Positions 22,196 through 34,301 are shown, counted from the stretch's first letter. The stretch: 64,000 bases of DNA from Cytospora piceicola (GCA_023375675.1 JALQBC010000026.1:310001-374000); one strand, 5' to 3'. The notes: generated from the letters alone by a model not told the origin. A program made the numbers and translations.

Positions 22196-23796
22196 CTACT
22201 CATTCCTCCCCATCGCTCTCAATCTGGGCCCCCAGAGCCAAAGCACCAACGGCGCCGGGACCCCGAACACGACCCAGACCAGCGCCAACAAGGTGTTCCC
22301 CCAGCCGTATCCTAACCTGCTGTACAAGTCCGGGGCGAAAATGGGGAACACAAACCCGAGGATATAGGTCAACAGCCGACAAGCCGCGCTCGCTGAAGCA
22401 GCATGCTTGAACTCGTCAAAGGTGTACGCCAGGAATGCCCCAGATGTGATGAAAATCCCCACGATGAACACGGTCGCGCCCACGTCCACCACAATCCAGG
22501 GGGCGCCCTTCTCAGCCGCCCAGCCGTACCAGACCAGCCCCACCGCGCCCATGATCACCCCAGGCGCCATGTATGGCGCTCGGTATTCGGGCCTGGTCTC
22601 GCCGTTATTCTGTTTGGTGAGCCTTTGCCAGATGTAGTCCATGACGCGCCCGCCCACCTGGGATGCGAGTGTTGTCCCGAGGGCGATGGCAATGTAATTG
22701 AGACTGCTGATCGTCTCGGACTCTTGGTACCTGTCCGTGAAGAGCTGGGCGAATGTCGACAGCATAATGCTGTAGATTCCAAAGTTTAGGCCCCCGTTGA
22801 AGGCGATGTACTGCATGATGGGCCTTCTCAATAACAGACGGACTGGTCGATAGACACCAGCTCGCAGACGTTTGAGAAGGTCCCGGTAGAAGTCTCTCGT
22901 TGTAGTACTGTATGCTCGAAACCTCGGGTCATCAGGGGTTTCGGCCTTGGCTTTTCGATGTAGCAGTCTTGGAGTGTAGCTCTCGGGAAGGACGAGAAAG
23001 CCGGCAAGGGTAATGGCGGCTGCAAACAGGGATATGATCCAGAACAGCCATGGCCAGTCGAGGTTTTGCGCTGCGACACCGCCGACGATGGGCCCCAGGG
23101 CTGGTCCGAGGTAGGGGAGTAGCCCGGCCATGGCGAGTGACCGCCCGCGCATCTCAGCAGTGAACATGTCGGTCATAATTGGACCGGTGAGCTGCTCAGA
23201 GAGTTAGCTCATGTGACCGATGACATTGTGATATAAAGCAATGATACTTACAACCACACCAGCGCTCGCCCCTGCCGCAGACATAAACCTGCCGGTGATC
23301 AACAAGCCTTTGTTACGACCAACCGGGCAGAGTGTGTTCCAGAGGATGAAGTAGACATTGCTGAGCAGCCAAACAGGCCTGCGCCCAAACATCTCGGACA
23401 CGGCGGCGATGAAGAAGGGGGCAAAAGCCATCCCGAGGAAGAAGATGGAGAAGGATATCTGTGCCTGCGAGACACTCATCCCGACGTCTGTGGCGATCTG
23501 ATCAAGCGCGGCGGTCGTCATACTGGCGCTCATCAGAGTCACCAGCTGCGCAGAGGATACGAGGATCGAGATGGTGACTTTGCGCCATGGTTTCCAGTTG
23601 TATGGGTCTCGTGGGTCATCTGGGCTGTCCCAGGTTGCCTAAGGCCGTGATATCGTGTCAGTGATTTGCACCTCACAGACAACACCCTGTGACTCACCCC
23701 ATATTCTTCCCGAAGATCTAGCAACCGCTGATACTCAGGTGATATTTCTGAGGCGTCAACGGCCCCCTCGGTCTTCTGAGGATCCGGCAGTGACAT
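22196..23796 (-). CDS. MFS multidrug transporter, DHA1 (12-TM) type
   Basis: Three exons, 23796-23698, 23638-23252 and 23191-22196, with phase-0 joins, give 493 residues. The cytoplasmic N-terminus (about 45 residues) ends in DPRDPYNWKPWRK, the usual lead-in to TM1 of fungal drug:H+ antiporters. Motif A appears as SEMFGRRPVW, and the TM5 antiporter region reads GLLPYLGPALGPIVGG. A central loop with TPRLLHRKAKAE follows, then FNGGLNFGIYSIMLSTFAQL and GWGNTLLALVWVVFG. It probably exports small toxic compounds or a metabolite through the plasma membrane. It is near an intact P450 and a dead one, which may mean a shared pathway in the past, but there is no direct proof. Confidence 0.9.
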
Positions 23797-24137
23797 ACTG
23801 CTGTCTATATATCAGCTTGAAGCTGAAGGCTACCTTTTCCAGACTATGAATTACGACGATGAAACACCAGGCTGCTCGGACGTGCAACGTTGGATAGGTA
23901 CTTTGTGTACCACGCAATGGGAACTTCGGCGCAAAGTAAATGGAGCGTATCGAGGCCATTGCCTCCAGCAAAAATAAAGGATTGCTTCTCGGCTTCGGTG
24001 TCAAATCGCAATGAATGGTGTCATCCTCGGCCATCGGCTTGCAGTATTGTTGGTTCCACCGAGCCAACCGGAGAAGGATCTCAGCTGCAGCTGATTATCT
24101 CGCTTGATCTGATAACGATTTGGTGAAATACGAACCC

Positions 24138-24200
24138 CCTTGTCCTTTGTGGGTTGCTGACTGCGACTCTTGATACGGCTTAGGCTCAAGGGGCGGGGAA
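24138..24200. repeat. Dispersed repeat copy A
   Basis: About 55 bp around CCTTTGTGGGTTGCTGAC and GACTCTTGATAC match 31118-31175 at roughly three quarters of positions, in the same orientation. The two copies bracket the large CorA-like gene. Confidence 0.6.
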
Positions 24201-24474
24201 CGGGGGTGGGCGGCCCTGGAGACGGGTGAGCCTGTCTTTAGAGCCGTAGTTCCTGAAGGACCCTCGGGACCTCGGGAAGACAGGATGTTGAAACTGTAGA
24301 GATACAGTAGTCCCAAGGCTACCACATCCGCCAAGCTCGTCGTCCTTATGGCTTGCCATCTCCTGTGCTCTTTTTTTTTCTCCCTGGGTCAAGGGTAATC
24401 GAGAGAGCTGTGAAGGATCTGAAGCAGATATTCGAGACAAGATTCAATATTTTGGGAGGATGGTGAACTTCATG

Positions 24475-24486
24475 TACCCTAGGGTA
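24475..24486. repeat. Palindrome TACCCTAGGGTA, copy 2 of 4
   Basis: Perfect 12-bp palindrome identical to the other three. Confidence 0.8.
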
Positions 24487-24828
24487 TGTGAAGAGGGTCG
24501 GAAACATGGGGCTTTCATGTGGATGGGTTAATCAAGTGTACGCACCCCGTAACGGGCTTTCAAGGTCGCAGTCAGTCAGTATCCCGCCTATGTGATCGCA
24601 ATGGACAGACAGACACATATATCACAAGAAGATTCCAGGGTATATAGTCGTCAAGTTGAGCCATTGTTCGCAATGGATAGCGTCATACCTGTTCAAGACA
24701 ATTCGCATTAAGAAGCTCCAGGCTCAGGTGTCTGCAAGGGAAGTACTCCGAGCGCTGAGCTAGCATTTCGAATCCCGACTGTCTGATTTAATACTTGAAT
24801 ACCTTTCTAAAACCAATTCCTCCTCACC

Positions 24829-27800
24829 TTAACTGTCGCTCGTTGATTGTGACGCTCTCGCGTCACCCACCTGTTCTTGCCCTGAATTCGTCATGGTAGC
24901 CTTGTTGCCCTTCCAAGGCCTCATACTCGGCGGTATCTTCGAAATGACATGCCAACGATCCTTATCCTTGTTTTCTTTTGACGTCAAGTCCTCTTGGTAA
25001 TCGGCCGAGGACCGTGGTCGCCATAGCCGTGTGCCAATCCCTGAGGAGCGACAACGGATCAGCAAGTCGTGAGCACACCCCTCTTGCCAGATATAAATGA
25101 GATTCCCCCATGTTTGAAGCAAATCAAAGATATTCAGAAGCAACAACTTCACCAGCCACGACATTCCGAAGATCGGCGCGAAGAGGATACCCTCTACAAC
25201 ATATGATACGGCCCGAAGGGACAGCTGCTGTTCCCCTTTCAAGACTGACACCGCACGAGAAGGCGCCAGGACGATGTACAAGGCAACGCTGCCCATCGTA
25301 CGCCTTGCTTCGCCAGTAACGTGAGTCACTTTATTGGAAATGCTGGCCCCCACCTGTAGATTGAAGTTCTCGAATATTTCGAACCCCATTCTGGTACAGA
25401 GCAGAATAGCAATGGTCACAGCAAAGGCGGCAATTGCGACCTTGACGAATGACACGATGACCGCGTGGTCTGGAGCACCACTCATGCTGAATAGGCTAGC
25501 TGCAAAGCCGAGGGGCAGGAAGATCACCGTGGCATACGTGAAGTAGCGAATGTTCTGGTTATGGTGAAATTCCACCTTTTTTTGTGCCTTGGTTCGCATT
25601 TCAGCCAGGTCCTCCTTCAGCCTTCGAATGTTATCTCTGCGATGTTCCAGGATCTCGATTGTTCTTTCCATTTTACCGCGTGCCCTATTGATAGCTGTTC
25701 GATATTTCTTCTCGTCATTTCGAGTCCATCTTGGGTTCTTGTCTCCGCGATTTTTCTCTCTGCTGCTCCATTTCTGCACTGTAGCAAGTGTGGATATGAG
25801 ATCGTCCTCCACTCTCTGAAGAACCTGCTCGAATTGCAGCCCGTACTTGGTGTACACAGGGTCTGTCTTACCATCAAGTATAAAAGGTGACAGACTGTTC
25901 TGGGGTCTGGGTAGAGCATCATTTACCTGATTCCTTATTGAATATGCTGCTTTAGCAACCATATCAAGCGTTCGGTTGACCAGCAACAGCTCTAAGACTC
26001 TTCTTTGCCACCATGCCTTTCGCATTTCAGCGAGACTGGCGGTTCCTTCCTCGGTCTTAGATTCGGAAGGGAAATTCCATCCTTTTCTGGGCCCCGTGCC
26101 GGGGTCGTGCTCGGTGAGGTGACAAGTCCAGTAGCGGTCGAAGAAATCGCCATCAATGCGGAAAGATACCGACGCACGACAGAGGTGCATTGCATTACGC
26201 TTCGGCCAGATCAATTTTATATCATCAACGTCTGGGAATCCAGTCTCACGACTCTCACGACTCGCTTTCTCGTCAACGAGGACAAAGTAACTGAGATGCA
26301 GCTCGGTCTGCCACTGATTGAGTACCATGTTGGTGTCGTCCCAGACATGCTTGTCACACCTGGCGTGGCGATCAAAGAAAAGGGAAATTGCATGTCTTTC
26401 TCGCTCAGGACTGGCTGCCCAACAAGCAAAAGCCGTTCTGTGGCCAGGTTGATCAAGCCATATAAACCTCTTCTTGGCCTTGGCTGCTGTCCTGGAAGCT
26501 CTGAGATGATCAAACAATTCTCGATTGGAGTCCATCTTAGTTGCATGTGATCTGCCTGACCACGGCCATGTCTTGTCGTGTCTTTTGCCAAGACATTTCT
26601 GCTTCTCTATGTCGGCGACGTAAGCTGACAGATCTTTCTGGTCTGGAAAATAATTTCGAGGTTCTTCGGACTGCTTCAGGTTCTTGATTTCCTTGGAAAT
26701 TGTTCCCTTTGTGGACATGCCGTTGAATGCTTCAGAATGCAAAAGAGATTCAACATCCTTATCATCGACCTTGTTGCCCCAAAGGAAGTCAGGGTAGTTG
26801 TAGAGCCATTCTTCCTCGAAGGAGTTGATATTGCTTGGGTGGAAAGCGTTGGTGAAGGGAAGGAATTTCTTCATGTTCAATTGCTGCGGGTTGTTGGAGA
26901 GACGAGGCGTGTCCATTTTCCTCAGCTCGAGAAAATTCTCAATTGATAGCCTTAGCCGGCGAAATTCTTCTTTTAAGTCACTGGATTGGATCGAGCTCGG
27001 TTGCTGCAAACTGCTGAGTTGTGACCTGTCTGCCTCTCGGGAAAGCTCGTCAATCTTCCTCCCATTAGAGAGAAGAACGCAATTGATCTCGAAACCAGCG
27101 TGGTAGAAGAAGTCCCGATGTCTCTCGTCGTCAAAGATTGCTGGCTCCCTTCCACTCTCGTCCAGTTCTCCGGGGAAAAAAGCATCATGACCGCTGGAGC
27201 CAATCAGTATTTTCACACAATCTTCGACCAGGCCGATTGCACCGATTTTGTTAAGACTATACCCGCGGGTCCCCATTACGATGCCTAAAGCATAGCGAAG
27301 GGCATTTCCCCAAACGGCCTCCTTGTTTTCCTCGTGATAACGTTGCGTGTCAATCGTGCTTTTCCAGAGCTCGTCGAAAGAACTTTCTGTAGTAAAGAAA
27401 TCACAGTCTTGGCCATAGAAAAGCGCCGTATCGCGAGCGTGAAGTATGAATCTCGTTGCCCTTGCGGATCGACTGACAGCCAGCATTCTTGTTCCCGTGA
27501 CGTCGTTCTCGGTCGTAAATCGCTGTAGTATTCCGCGCTGGACAGAATTTGGTGAGAGCCGTTTCGCAATCGCTGTGAATTTCTTCGCCGCCTCAAATTC
27601 CTCTTTGTCTTCGGCATCACCAGTCTCCTTTTCATAGAGAAGCCGTAACCATGGATGTTTCGAGCGGAGTTGTGACATTTCCCCGGTGTCATTGTGTTTC
27701 CGGCGTCTCGATTGGTCCGGAACCTTTGTCGCAACGGAATCCAGAAACTTCAATGCCTTCCAGATCCAAAAATGGTCGTCCAGGCGGAACGTGTTGATTC

Positions 27801-30225
27801 CCTCAACCTGCGCGTGAGGCCAAGCAAAAGCTCCTCGCATATCCAACCGGTCGAGTTCAACAAGGAACGGAATGTAAATATCGTCTAACAAATGACGCAC
27901 CGCTTTCTTTTCGTCATCCCCCTTCTTGTCATCCCCCTTCTTGTCATCCCCCTTCTTGGCATCCCCCTTCTTGGCATCCCCCTTCTTGGCAACCTCGACA
28001 TCTTCTAGTGGAAACAACTTTGAGAGTTCTGCGAGCTTCAGGACTTGTAATGCCGTATCTGTCATAGCATTGGGTGGCTGCCACCTGTAGCTGTCCTCGG
28101 ACATGATCTTGCCCGTCACCCAGTAATTCGCTGCGAAGCAACGCGCTTGTAGGAAATGCAAATTTCCTACTTTGTTGTTGTTACGTGGTAGCCGATCCCT
28201 GTTTTCCTTCGGCTGGTTTTCCTCTAGAAGCAATTGAAGCCATCTGATATGGCCGCGGCAGGTGGCCTCGATTCGCTTTTCAAGCGACTTGATATAAGGA
28301 GTCCAAGGGTCCAACCGTTTCAATCGGCGCGCTATATCAACCAGGAATTTGAAGGCAAAGCTTCCGATGCCAAGTCAGCGAGAGTAAGGGAGATGTTATG
28401 GGGTTCTGGAACTTACAAGCTAGCAGGGGTGTTGACCCGGTGGCCAGACATGTCGCCGCATGTGAGGGCTACAAGACTCACATCATCAGGAGGTCCCGAG
28501 TAGCCAGACATGTCGCTGCATGTTAAGGCTACACTTATGACATCGTTGTTCTCTCCAATTCCCATGACCCTAGGTTTTGACAACGGGATCGCGCAAACAG
28601 ATAGAATATGCTCCAAGTGTCGCCAAGCAAAATACTCGAGTCTTTCCTTCCGGTCCAATGTCTCCGGTTTTATGGTTGTCGTATCTGGCTGACCATGGCT
28701 AGTGGGATTGAAATCCGGTGAGGCTGCAACCGTCGGTTCCAGACTGGATCCCCCATTGTCAGGATTGGCTGCGTCTTGCCTTCCACCTTCAGCATGGGTC
28801 TCTTGGAGGTTGATCATCGAAAGTCTCGCATCGCATAATTTGGTGCTGTCATGGTCCCCCCACGATCGTTCTTCTTCTTCCCGCAACCAGTGGTTGATGT
28901 TCGCAGCCTCTGCAGAAATCACGAAATTTCTCCAGTTGATCTCGGAATCTGGGAGAAGGAGAAGTTTGTATGCAACGACAATCTGTAAAGTGTTGCTGCC
29001 TGTCTCCGAGCTGCCTGTCTCCGAGCTGCCTGTCTCCGAGCTGCCTGTCTCCGAGCTGCCTGTCTCCGAGCTGCCTGTCTCCGAGCTGCCTGTCTCCGAG
29101 CTGCCTGTCTCCGAGCTGCCTGTTCCCGAGTTGCATGGTTTGCCTTGCACTTTACAAGGCCCAAGGTCAACCACGCCATCAACTTGGACTCCTGTTTTGA
29201 TCGCCACTCCATCTCTGAAGATGGTAATAACAGCCGCGACAGAATGCGGTGGACCCGCAGACACCTGGTGATCGCTAATAGGTTTACTCGTCATAACAGG
29301 TTTACTCGTCCCCGGGGGAGGGCTGGCAACCGATGTGTCCTGTGCCACCGGAGCGTCATCTGCTTGCGACTGTACCTGATTTGTAGACGAGCTCCCTGCA
29401 GTGACGTTCCCTGGTGCTTGATTTGACTGAAGGGTACTGGTCGCCCCCTGGTCATTACTGGTATTCTCCAGGTTGCGCACGTGTACAAGTCCATAGCCAG
29501 CCGGGCCGCTGCACGAATTGTGCGGCCATTCACGATAATAATTGAAAGGGTAATCTCCGTCTAGGAAGTCGAGATCCCGTATCTTTAGCTGTGCTAAAAA
29601 TTCGAGATTGCCCTCTGGGTCGAGGGCGTCGCCGGTTTTCTCCACGGTAAATTGCTGCAGCACAACTCCTTCGTGCACCATGTACTGAAAACACGCTCTG
29701 ACTCCAGGCACCATAGTATCATATTCATATCTGGGCCATCTCCAATGCACCCATTTCACTTCGGGCGGTTTCTCCTGCCGAGGAAACAGTTCGTCGGGCA
29801 CCAGGAGTCCCAGGGAGATTTTGGCGCCTCTGTCAGTTGAAAGAGAGTTCAGGTCTTGAGCTCTGTCAACAACGTAGCATCTGTTGAAGTAATTAACGAG
29901 GCAGTCATGTCAAGACAAACAATTGAGCTTACGGTTCGCTTGTTGAGGTCTGATCAATCGTGAACACTCCGGAACGACCTGCGCCTAGAAATTGGCTCAT
30001 CTGGATGAGATCTCCGTAGCAATTGGTGCTGGCTGTGGTCCCATCGTCGCCAAACGAGGCATGTCGCTCCTTATTTGGAGACGATTTCCACAGACCACAA
30101 TGCTGGGGCTTTGGGGCGAAGAACTTCCATTTTGGATCAAATGAGTCTCTTCTTCCGACCCAATTTCCGAATTCGTCCGCGTCCTCAGGGACATTGGTCT
30201 TATCCCATAAAGATTTCTGATCCAT
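24829..30225 (-). CDS. Large CorA-like membrane protein with tandem repeats
   Basis: Three exons, 30225-29933, 29880-28417 and 28360-24829, give 1762 residues. Intron 1 is GTAAGC...CAACAG; intron 2 is GTAAGT...GGAAG, an AAG acceptor required by frame because the alternative ATATAG breaks it. The N-terminus has FGNWVGRRDSFDP and NCYGDLIQMSQFLGAG, a lead segment of a group of large fungal CorA-like proteins. Exon 2 carries a GSSET repeat, exon 3 a KKGDA/KKGDD repeat. The C-terminal part has a long helical segment, then YFTYATVIFLPLGFAASLFS from about residue 1525 followed by MSG, and a second TM VKVAIAAFAVTIAILLC. This is the paired-helix end of the CorA/ZntB fold, but the family GMN motif is replaced by SMSG, so ion transport is doubtful. 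Extra hydrophobic helices follow. A sensor or scaffold role is possible; function unknown. Confidence 0.85.
27916..27990 (-). repeat. 15-bp in-frame repeat (KKGDA/KKGDD)
   Basis: Five tandem units of ATCCCCCTTCTTGKC on the plus strand encode Lys-Lys-Gly-Asp-Ala or -Asp on the minus strand. The unit length keeps the frame, so copy number can vary without breaking the protein. Confidence 0.9.
28441..28546 (-). repeat. 60-bp in-frame duplication near the exon 2 end
   Basis: GCCAGACATGTCGC recurs exactly 60 bp apart. The protein reads VALTCSDMSGYSG and then VALTCGDMSGHR. Confidence 0.85.
28996..29130 (-). repeat. 15-bp in-frame repeat (GSSET), nine units
   Basis: Eight perfect CTGCCTGTCTCCGAG units and one variant end unit on the plus strand encode Gly-Ser-Ser-Glu-Thr. 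Near-identity of the units points to recent expansion. Confidence 0.93.
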
Positions 30226-31547
30226 TGTCGGCTTGGGAGTATGGGACGTAGCTCTGGAGTCCGTTGCAATAACAAGAATGTGCTTGTTGGGTTACGTGAC
30301 TGGCAATTGTGATGGGGTATACGAGTATGCAATGGCAGAAGAGCAACCTTTATGAGGCCTTAAGACCTTCCGCCGTACTATTTGTATGATTTTCTGTTAC
30401 TCCGCACGAATTCTGACTATCGGCTATATATATATTACAATATGCATGATCGGCCTTTGGATCTGCGGAAGGACTGGGCTATCACCAACAAATCTACTTA
30501 ATTATTTACACCATCTCAAAGCTACCAGACAGCTCCGCTTGGCAACGCATTTCTGACTCCGCCTACACCAGCTTACGGGATGCTGAGACAGCAGAAATGC
30601 AGGAAAAGCAATATATGCGGCGGATCCGTATTCGCATCCGCGCAATGGCCGTAGATTGGTCGCCACCAGCGTCTCGCCTCCCCTCCCCCGGCCCCCGGGT
30701 GTACACCAAGCAAGGCCTCATGGATTCTCTGCAAACCACTTCGACGATGAGCAGCTCAGCTTACGTTGGTGGCTGGGAACCATTCGGTCAATATATTCAG
30801 CCATAGAGCGTGTATATTGCGCTTGAAAATCATTTGCCAGTTTTGTATTCCAGCATGATTATGAGGCTTCGTACCCCAACAAATGAGAATGACGACCGGT
30901 ACAGTACTACCATACCAATGCATGTAGGTTTCCGAAAGCTGAGTCCGTAATTACTGTCTAAAATCATGCCAGTATTTACATGCCATATGATCTGACCTGA
31001 AGGGGTGGCTGCAAGTGGCTTGCTCCAGCTCCCACAGGCTTGCAGGGGTCGTAGTGCACATGTGGGATAGCTGTGTGAACGAAAAAGAAGTGCATCTTCA
31101 CCGACTGAAAGCTCAGTTGGCCTTTGTGGGTTGGTGACAGTGACTCTTGAAACAATTTAGGTCCAAGACGGGTAAGCGGCAAGAGACTACTATTGGGGCC
31201 GCTTATCTGAAAGAGAGAGAATATTCAATGTGTAGAATTATTTTAAGTGCTGCCAAATGTGAGATGTAGAGAGCTGTGGAGAGAGCAGATATCTGCGGTG
31301 CAAAAACACCACGACAGCTGTCTCAGCACCGATATTTCCCACATGAGAACACAACTCTAGAGCTAACTGGTTGATTCGCTTCGTTTCGCTGTTCCTTTGG
31401 GTTCAAATACCTTTTGCAAGAAACCTGAGACATTCCTAGGAAATCATTTACAATCCGGGTTTAAGGTACACTATTGAGGGAGCAAGTGTGACAAACCACT
31501 ATGGCTTGCTTGTAAAGATGGGTACACAACACACCGATAATTAAAAT
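30226..31547. other. Intergenic with dispersed repeat copy B
   Basis: Promoter of the CorA-like gene and the downstream side of the TLC-like gene. Short open frames (for example near 30640) lack any recognisable feature. Confidence 0.5.
31118..31175. repeat. Dispersed repeat copy B
   Basis: Matches copy A at 24138-24200 around CCTTTGTGGGTTGGTGAC and GACTCTTGAAAC. Confidence 0.6.
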
Positions 31548-33503
31548 CTACTCTTGGTCCCAGTGCGAGTCCGACTTTACATACCTCGCTTGGCTAACAG
31601 CCTTTGGCAGCCACAAGTGCGCAGCCGCCGTCGATATACCAGCCGAAGCCGAGACGGACACCCAGAAGTGCCACGAAAAGAGGAGGTCGCAGATGGGTGG
31701 CTGTCTGGCCACGATCTCTGCGGCGGTGAACCCCCTGTTGGTAAGCGCGGGGTGCTCAACCCCCTGCCAGGCGAGGTAGAAGCCGTAGCTGAGCCAGCCG
31801 GCAATGGAAGCGACGGCAAGGGTCATGGGCCTCGGCAAGGACAACCTGAACGAGTGTTGTGCCTTGGACAAGTACCCCGTAGTAGCCGTGACGAGGATAT
31901 ACAGGCCCTGCAAGGTAAGGATATCCTTGAGGGTGAACTTGAGGACTGCTCGCCAGTCAGGCGGTACAAAAGGCCGAGTAGCCGACAGTGCGTGGCCGAT
32001 GATCGTGTAATTGCCGACGGGGTCGAGATGCTGCGCTGAGGCGGTAACAACGCCCCCAAGCCCCCAGAGTGTCGTGAGCATAACAAGAGAGCCCATGGTA
32101 GTTTTGTTCCCAGCAGTCTGAAACCTAGAGTCCACGGCGGCTCGAACCACTAGCTGTACCAATATAGTCCTGGATGCCGCCCCAATCAGCGAGACGTACC
32201 CGGTGATGACAGCCAACACGAAAGCAAGGTATTGGCAGAGGTTGATGGCGCTGCAGAATTGAGAGGATCTTGATAGCACGACCTTATCCGGTCTTGTCTG
32301 GGTGGAACACTTCCCGTCTGGCTCAGCTGTAGCCTGGCGTCCACTCTCGATGCATGCCAGGTGGGAAGCGTATTGAGAAGCAGCCTTTGTCAAAGTCGAG
32401 CTCAGGAGGATGCAAGCCACCAGGGTTTTCTTGTCAACGGTGGTGTCGACAGTCGGTGTTACACAAAGAAAGATGATAGCAAGAACGAGACCTGACATCA
32501 AAAATACCGAGGATAATCTTCGTGCTTGGAAACCCCGTTGCAGGGATGGTGCGACGATTCTAGACCCCACAAGACCAAGGCCAAGTGCGAACAAGGTATT
32601 CCAGGTCATGTTGATGAGTTCCGATGTGGTGGCTGGTATCGGGTCCGTCTTTGACCAGTTGTATAGAACAATGACAGACATCTGGGTACCGAAGATGGCG
32701 AGGCCCGTGAGCAGGCTGGTGGAAGTGATGTTGAAATGGTTGCCTATTCGGATTCTGAAGACACCAGAGTCGTCGATCTGGAGGATGTCGGTACTCCTCA
32801 ACCGGTTGTGTGTCGCATAAATGATGTATGTTAAATAAAAGACATAGCCGATGACCAAGACACGAGCTGTTGAACCGTGGGCGCCGCTGGCGGGGATCAT
32901 GGCTATGCCCATGATTATGGCTGGCACCCGGATGAGGAAGCTGGATGCCGTGCAGTATAATTGGAGACCCCGGTCTATATTCGGATACCTCCTCGCGTAT
33001 TGAGTCTGCCTCAGAAGGAAACGGAGGCTGTTCACGACCTCGTGGAAGAGAGCTGCCAGCTGCAAGTCGTACCAGCGGTGAGGCCCATCGTACTTGGCTA
33101 TTATAACCATTGGCAGGAGCGTCATAAAGTGATGGATCGCCATCTCGGTAATGTGGAGGAGATGAGGAAGTTCCGAGATATAAATGACGGTTCGCGATCC
33201 CCAGCAGAATTGTTGGTATGGGTTCATCGGTTGGCGGAAGCCAGCGATGTCGTCCTCGGGTGCCGTCTTCCACACTGCTAGGCCGCAAGCAATCAAGGAT
33301 GGAGGCTTGAAGAGGAGCCCGATCAGCGTGGCAAAGAAGAGGAGATACCTCTTCTCATATTCGCTTTTGAGATGTTGGTAAAAGTCCGGTTTGTACCATC
33401 GCACCAAACGGTCGGCGGCGATGCGGCATATTGGCCATGCGGCAAGGCCCAGCATCAAGGGAATGAAGGGTACATCATCCCGTTGGGACTTAAGATCATG
33501 CAT
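31548..33503 (-). CDS. Polytopic membrane protein with possible TLC-like N-terminal domain
   Basis: A single 651-residue frame from an ATG (MHDLKSQRDD). At least a dozen hydrophobic segments are visible. The first half contains ISELPHLLHITEMAIHHFMT, WYDLQLAALFHEVVNSLRFL and FYLTYIIYATHNRL. The His-His-x-x-Thr element followed by a helix with conserved Glu and Arg resembles TLC (TRAM-LAG1-CLN8) domains, which act in ER lipid metabolism. The second half repeats the style of long hydrophobic helices separated by charged loops, with a Cys/Thr-rich central loop (about residues 385-410), but I do not recognise it. It is divergent with the DHA2 transporter gene and shares its promoter region. The TLC assignment is tentative; the membrane location is firm. 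Confidence 0.75.
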   Translation of the reverse strand: MHDLKSQRDDVPFIPLMLGLAAWPICRIAADRLVRWYKPDFYQHLKSEYEKRYLLFFATLIGLLFKPPSLIACGLAVWKTAPEDDIAGFRQPMNPYQQFCWGSRTVIYISELPHLLHITEMAIHHFMTLLPMVIIAKYDGPHRWYDLQLAALFHEVVNSLRFLLRQTQYARRYPNIDRGLQLYCTASSFLIRVPAIIMGIAMIPASGAHGSTARVLVIGYVFYLTYIIYATHNRLRSTDILQIDDSGVFRIRIGNHFNITSTSLLTGLAIFGTQMSVIVLYNWSKTDPIPATTSELINMTWNTLFALGLGLVGSRIVAPSLQRGFQARRLSSVFLMSGLVLAIIFLCVTPTVDTTVDKKTLVACILLSSTLTKAASQYASHLACIESGRQATAEPDGKCSTQTRPDKVVLSRSSQFCSAINLCQYLAFVLAVITGYVSLIGAASRTILVQLVVRAAVDSRFQTAGNKTTMGSLVMLTTLWGLGGVVTASAQHLDPVGNYTIIGHALSATRPFVPPDWRAVLKFTLKDILTLQGLYILVTATTGYLSKAQHSFRLSLPRPMTLAVASIAGWLSYGFYLAWQGVEHPALTNRGFTAAEIVARQPPICDLLFSWHFWVSVSASAGISTAAAHLWLPKAVSQARYVKSDSHWDQE

Positions 33504-34301
33504 ATTATTGAATTTGACACCTTTCAGTTATATTGATCGTTGCCAGTGTGGTATTATTTCCCGGGGGGTTGGAAACGTGATATTGAGCAACGTGGTATTA
33601 GATATCGAATATTGGATATTGAAATGACAGTAGAGCCAAGCCTTGATGGAGAAAAGAGAGTGATGTGGTGGAATACTTATATTTGGTTCGTTGTCTAGAA
33701 GATGCAGTGCACATGTGCTCCTTCTCCTCCCTCTTTCCCTTTCCCCTCCCTGGGTCTAAGCAACGTAGCTCCTCTCCAGTGATGAACAGTGTCTGGGTTG
33801 ATTCAAGGATGGCTTGAGCATTGATCATGGGCTCTTAAAATTACCTAGGTAGTCAAAGCATGTTTAGCAGTCCAGAAGATGGAGTTGTAGGGTGGCTATG
33901 ACAGGTTTCTAAGGATGAGCACAGATCAAGTTCGCTCCGCTCGTGCCTCTTCTGTGATCATTTTTGCCACATCACATATTCAAGTAAGGGGCCGGTAAGC
34001 TTCTTAAGTGGAAGGTATCACATGAGGGTCCGTAGAGGAAAGACCGGACGAGAAGACAAATCCCTCCCAGCGGACAGGCAAGTGGCTTACATTCGACTTG
34101 TGTTGTGGAAAGCAAACCTTTGATCCTGCTGCTTGCTCCAGTTCTCTCCTAGAGAATAGTGATTCTAGATGACAGACATATTGCCGTATCTCTACTCATC
34201 CACACTCATTTTGATACTCAGTCGAATTTTAAGGTGGATTGCACCCTATATATATCCCTTGGAGGATCATCGTCCTTTGAGGAACCCTGCCGCGTGGCAT
34301 C
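33504..34301. promoter_or_regulatory. Shared divergent promoter region
   Basis: About 0.8 kb between two divergent genes, with TACCTAGGTA at 33842-33851 and pyrimidine-rich blocks near 33715-33760. I see no specific operator. A TATATATC at 34246 lies about 55 bases before the transporter ATG. Confidence 0.4.

Larger units (their letters stand above)
23797..24828. other. Intergenic with dispersed repeat copy A
   Basis: Promoter side of the DHA1 gene and the downstream side of the large CorA-like gene. It holds TACCCTAGGGTA at 24475-24486 and one copy of a repeat shared with 31.1 kb. A TTTCGAATCCC at 24767 recalls a tRNA T arm but no tRNA folds. Confidence 0.5.

Noticed and set aside
16206..23796. 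Secondary-metabolite gene cluster
   Set aside because: Only a P450, a dead P450 and a transporter are present; no synthase, terpene cyclase or pathway regulator lies between them.
24721..24790. Possible tRNA suggested by TTTCGAATCCCGAC
   Set aside because: The flanking bases do not pair as a T stem and no acceptor or anticodon arm folds.
30597..30806. Short open frame near 30.6 kb
   Set aside because: Low-complexity start, no splice partners and no recognisable domain.
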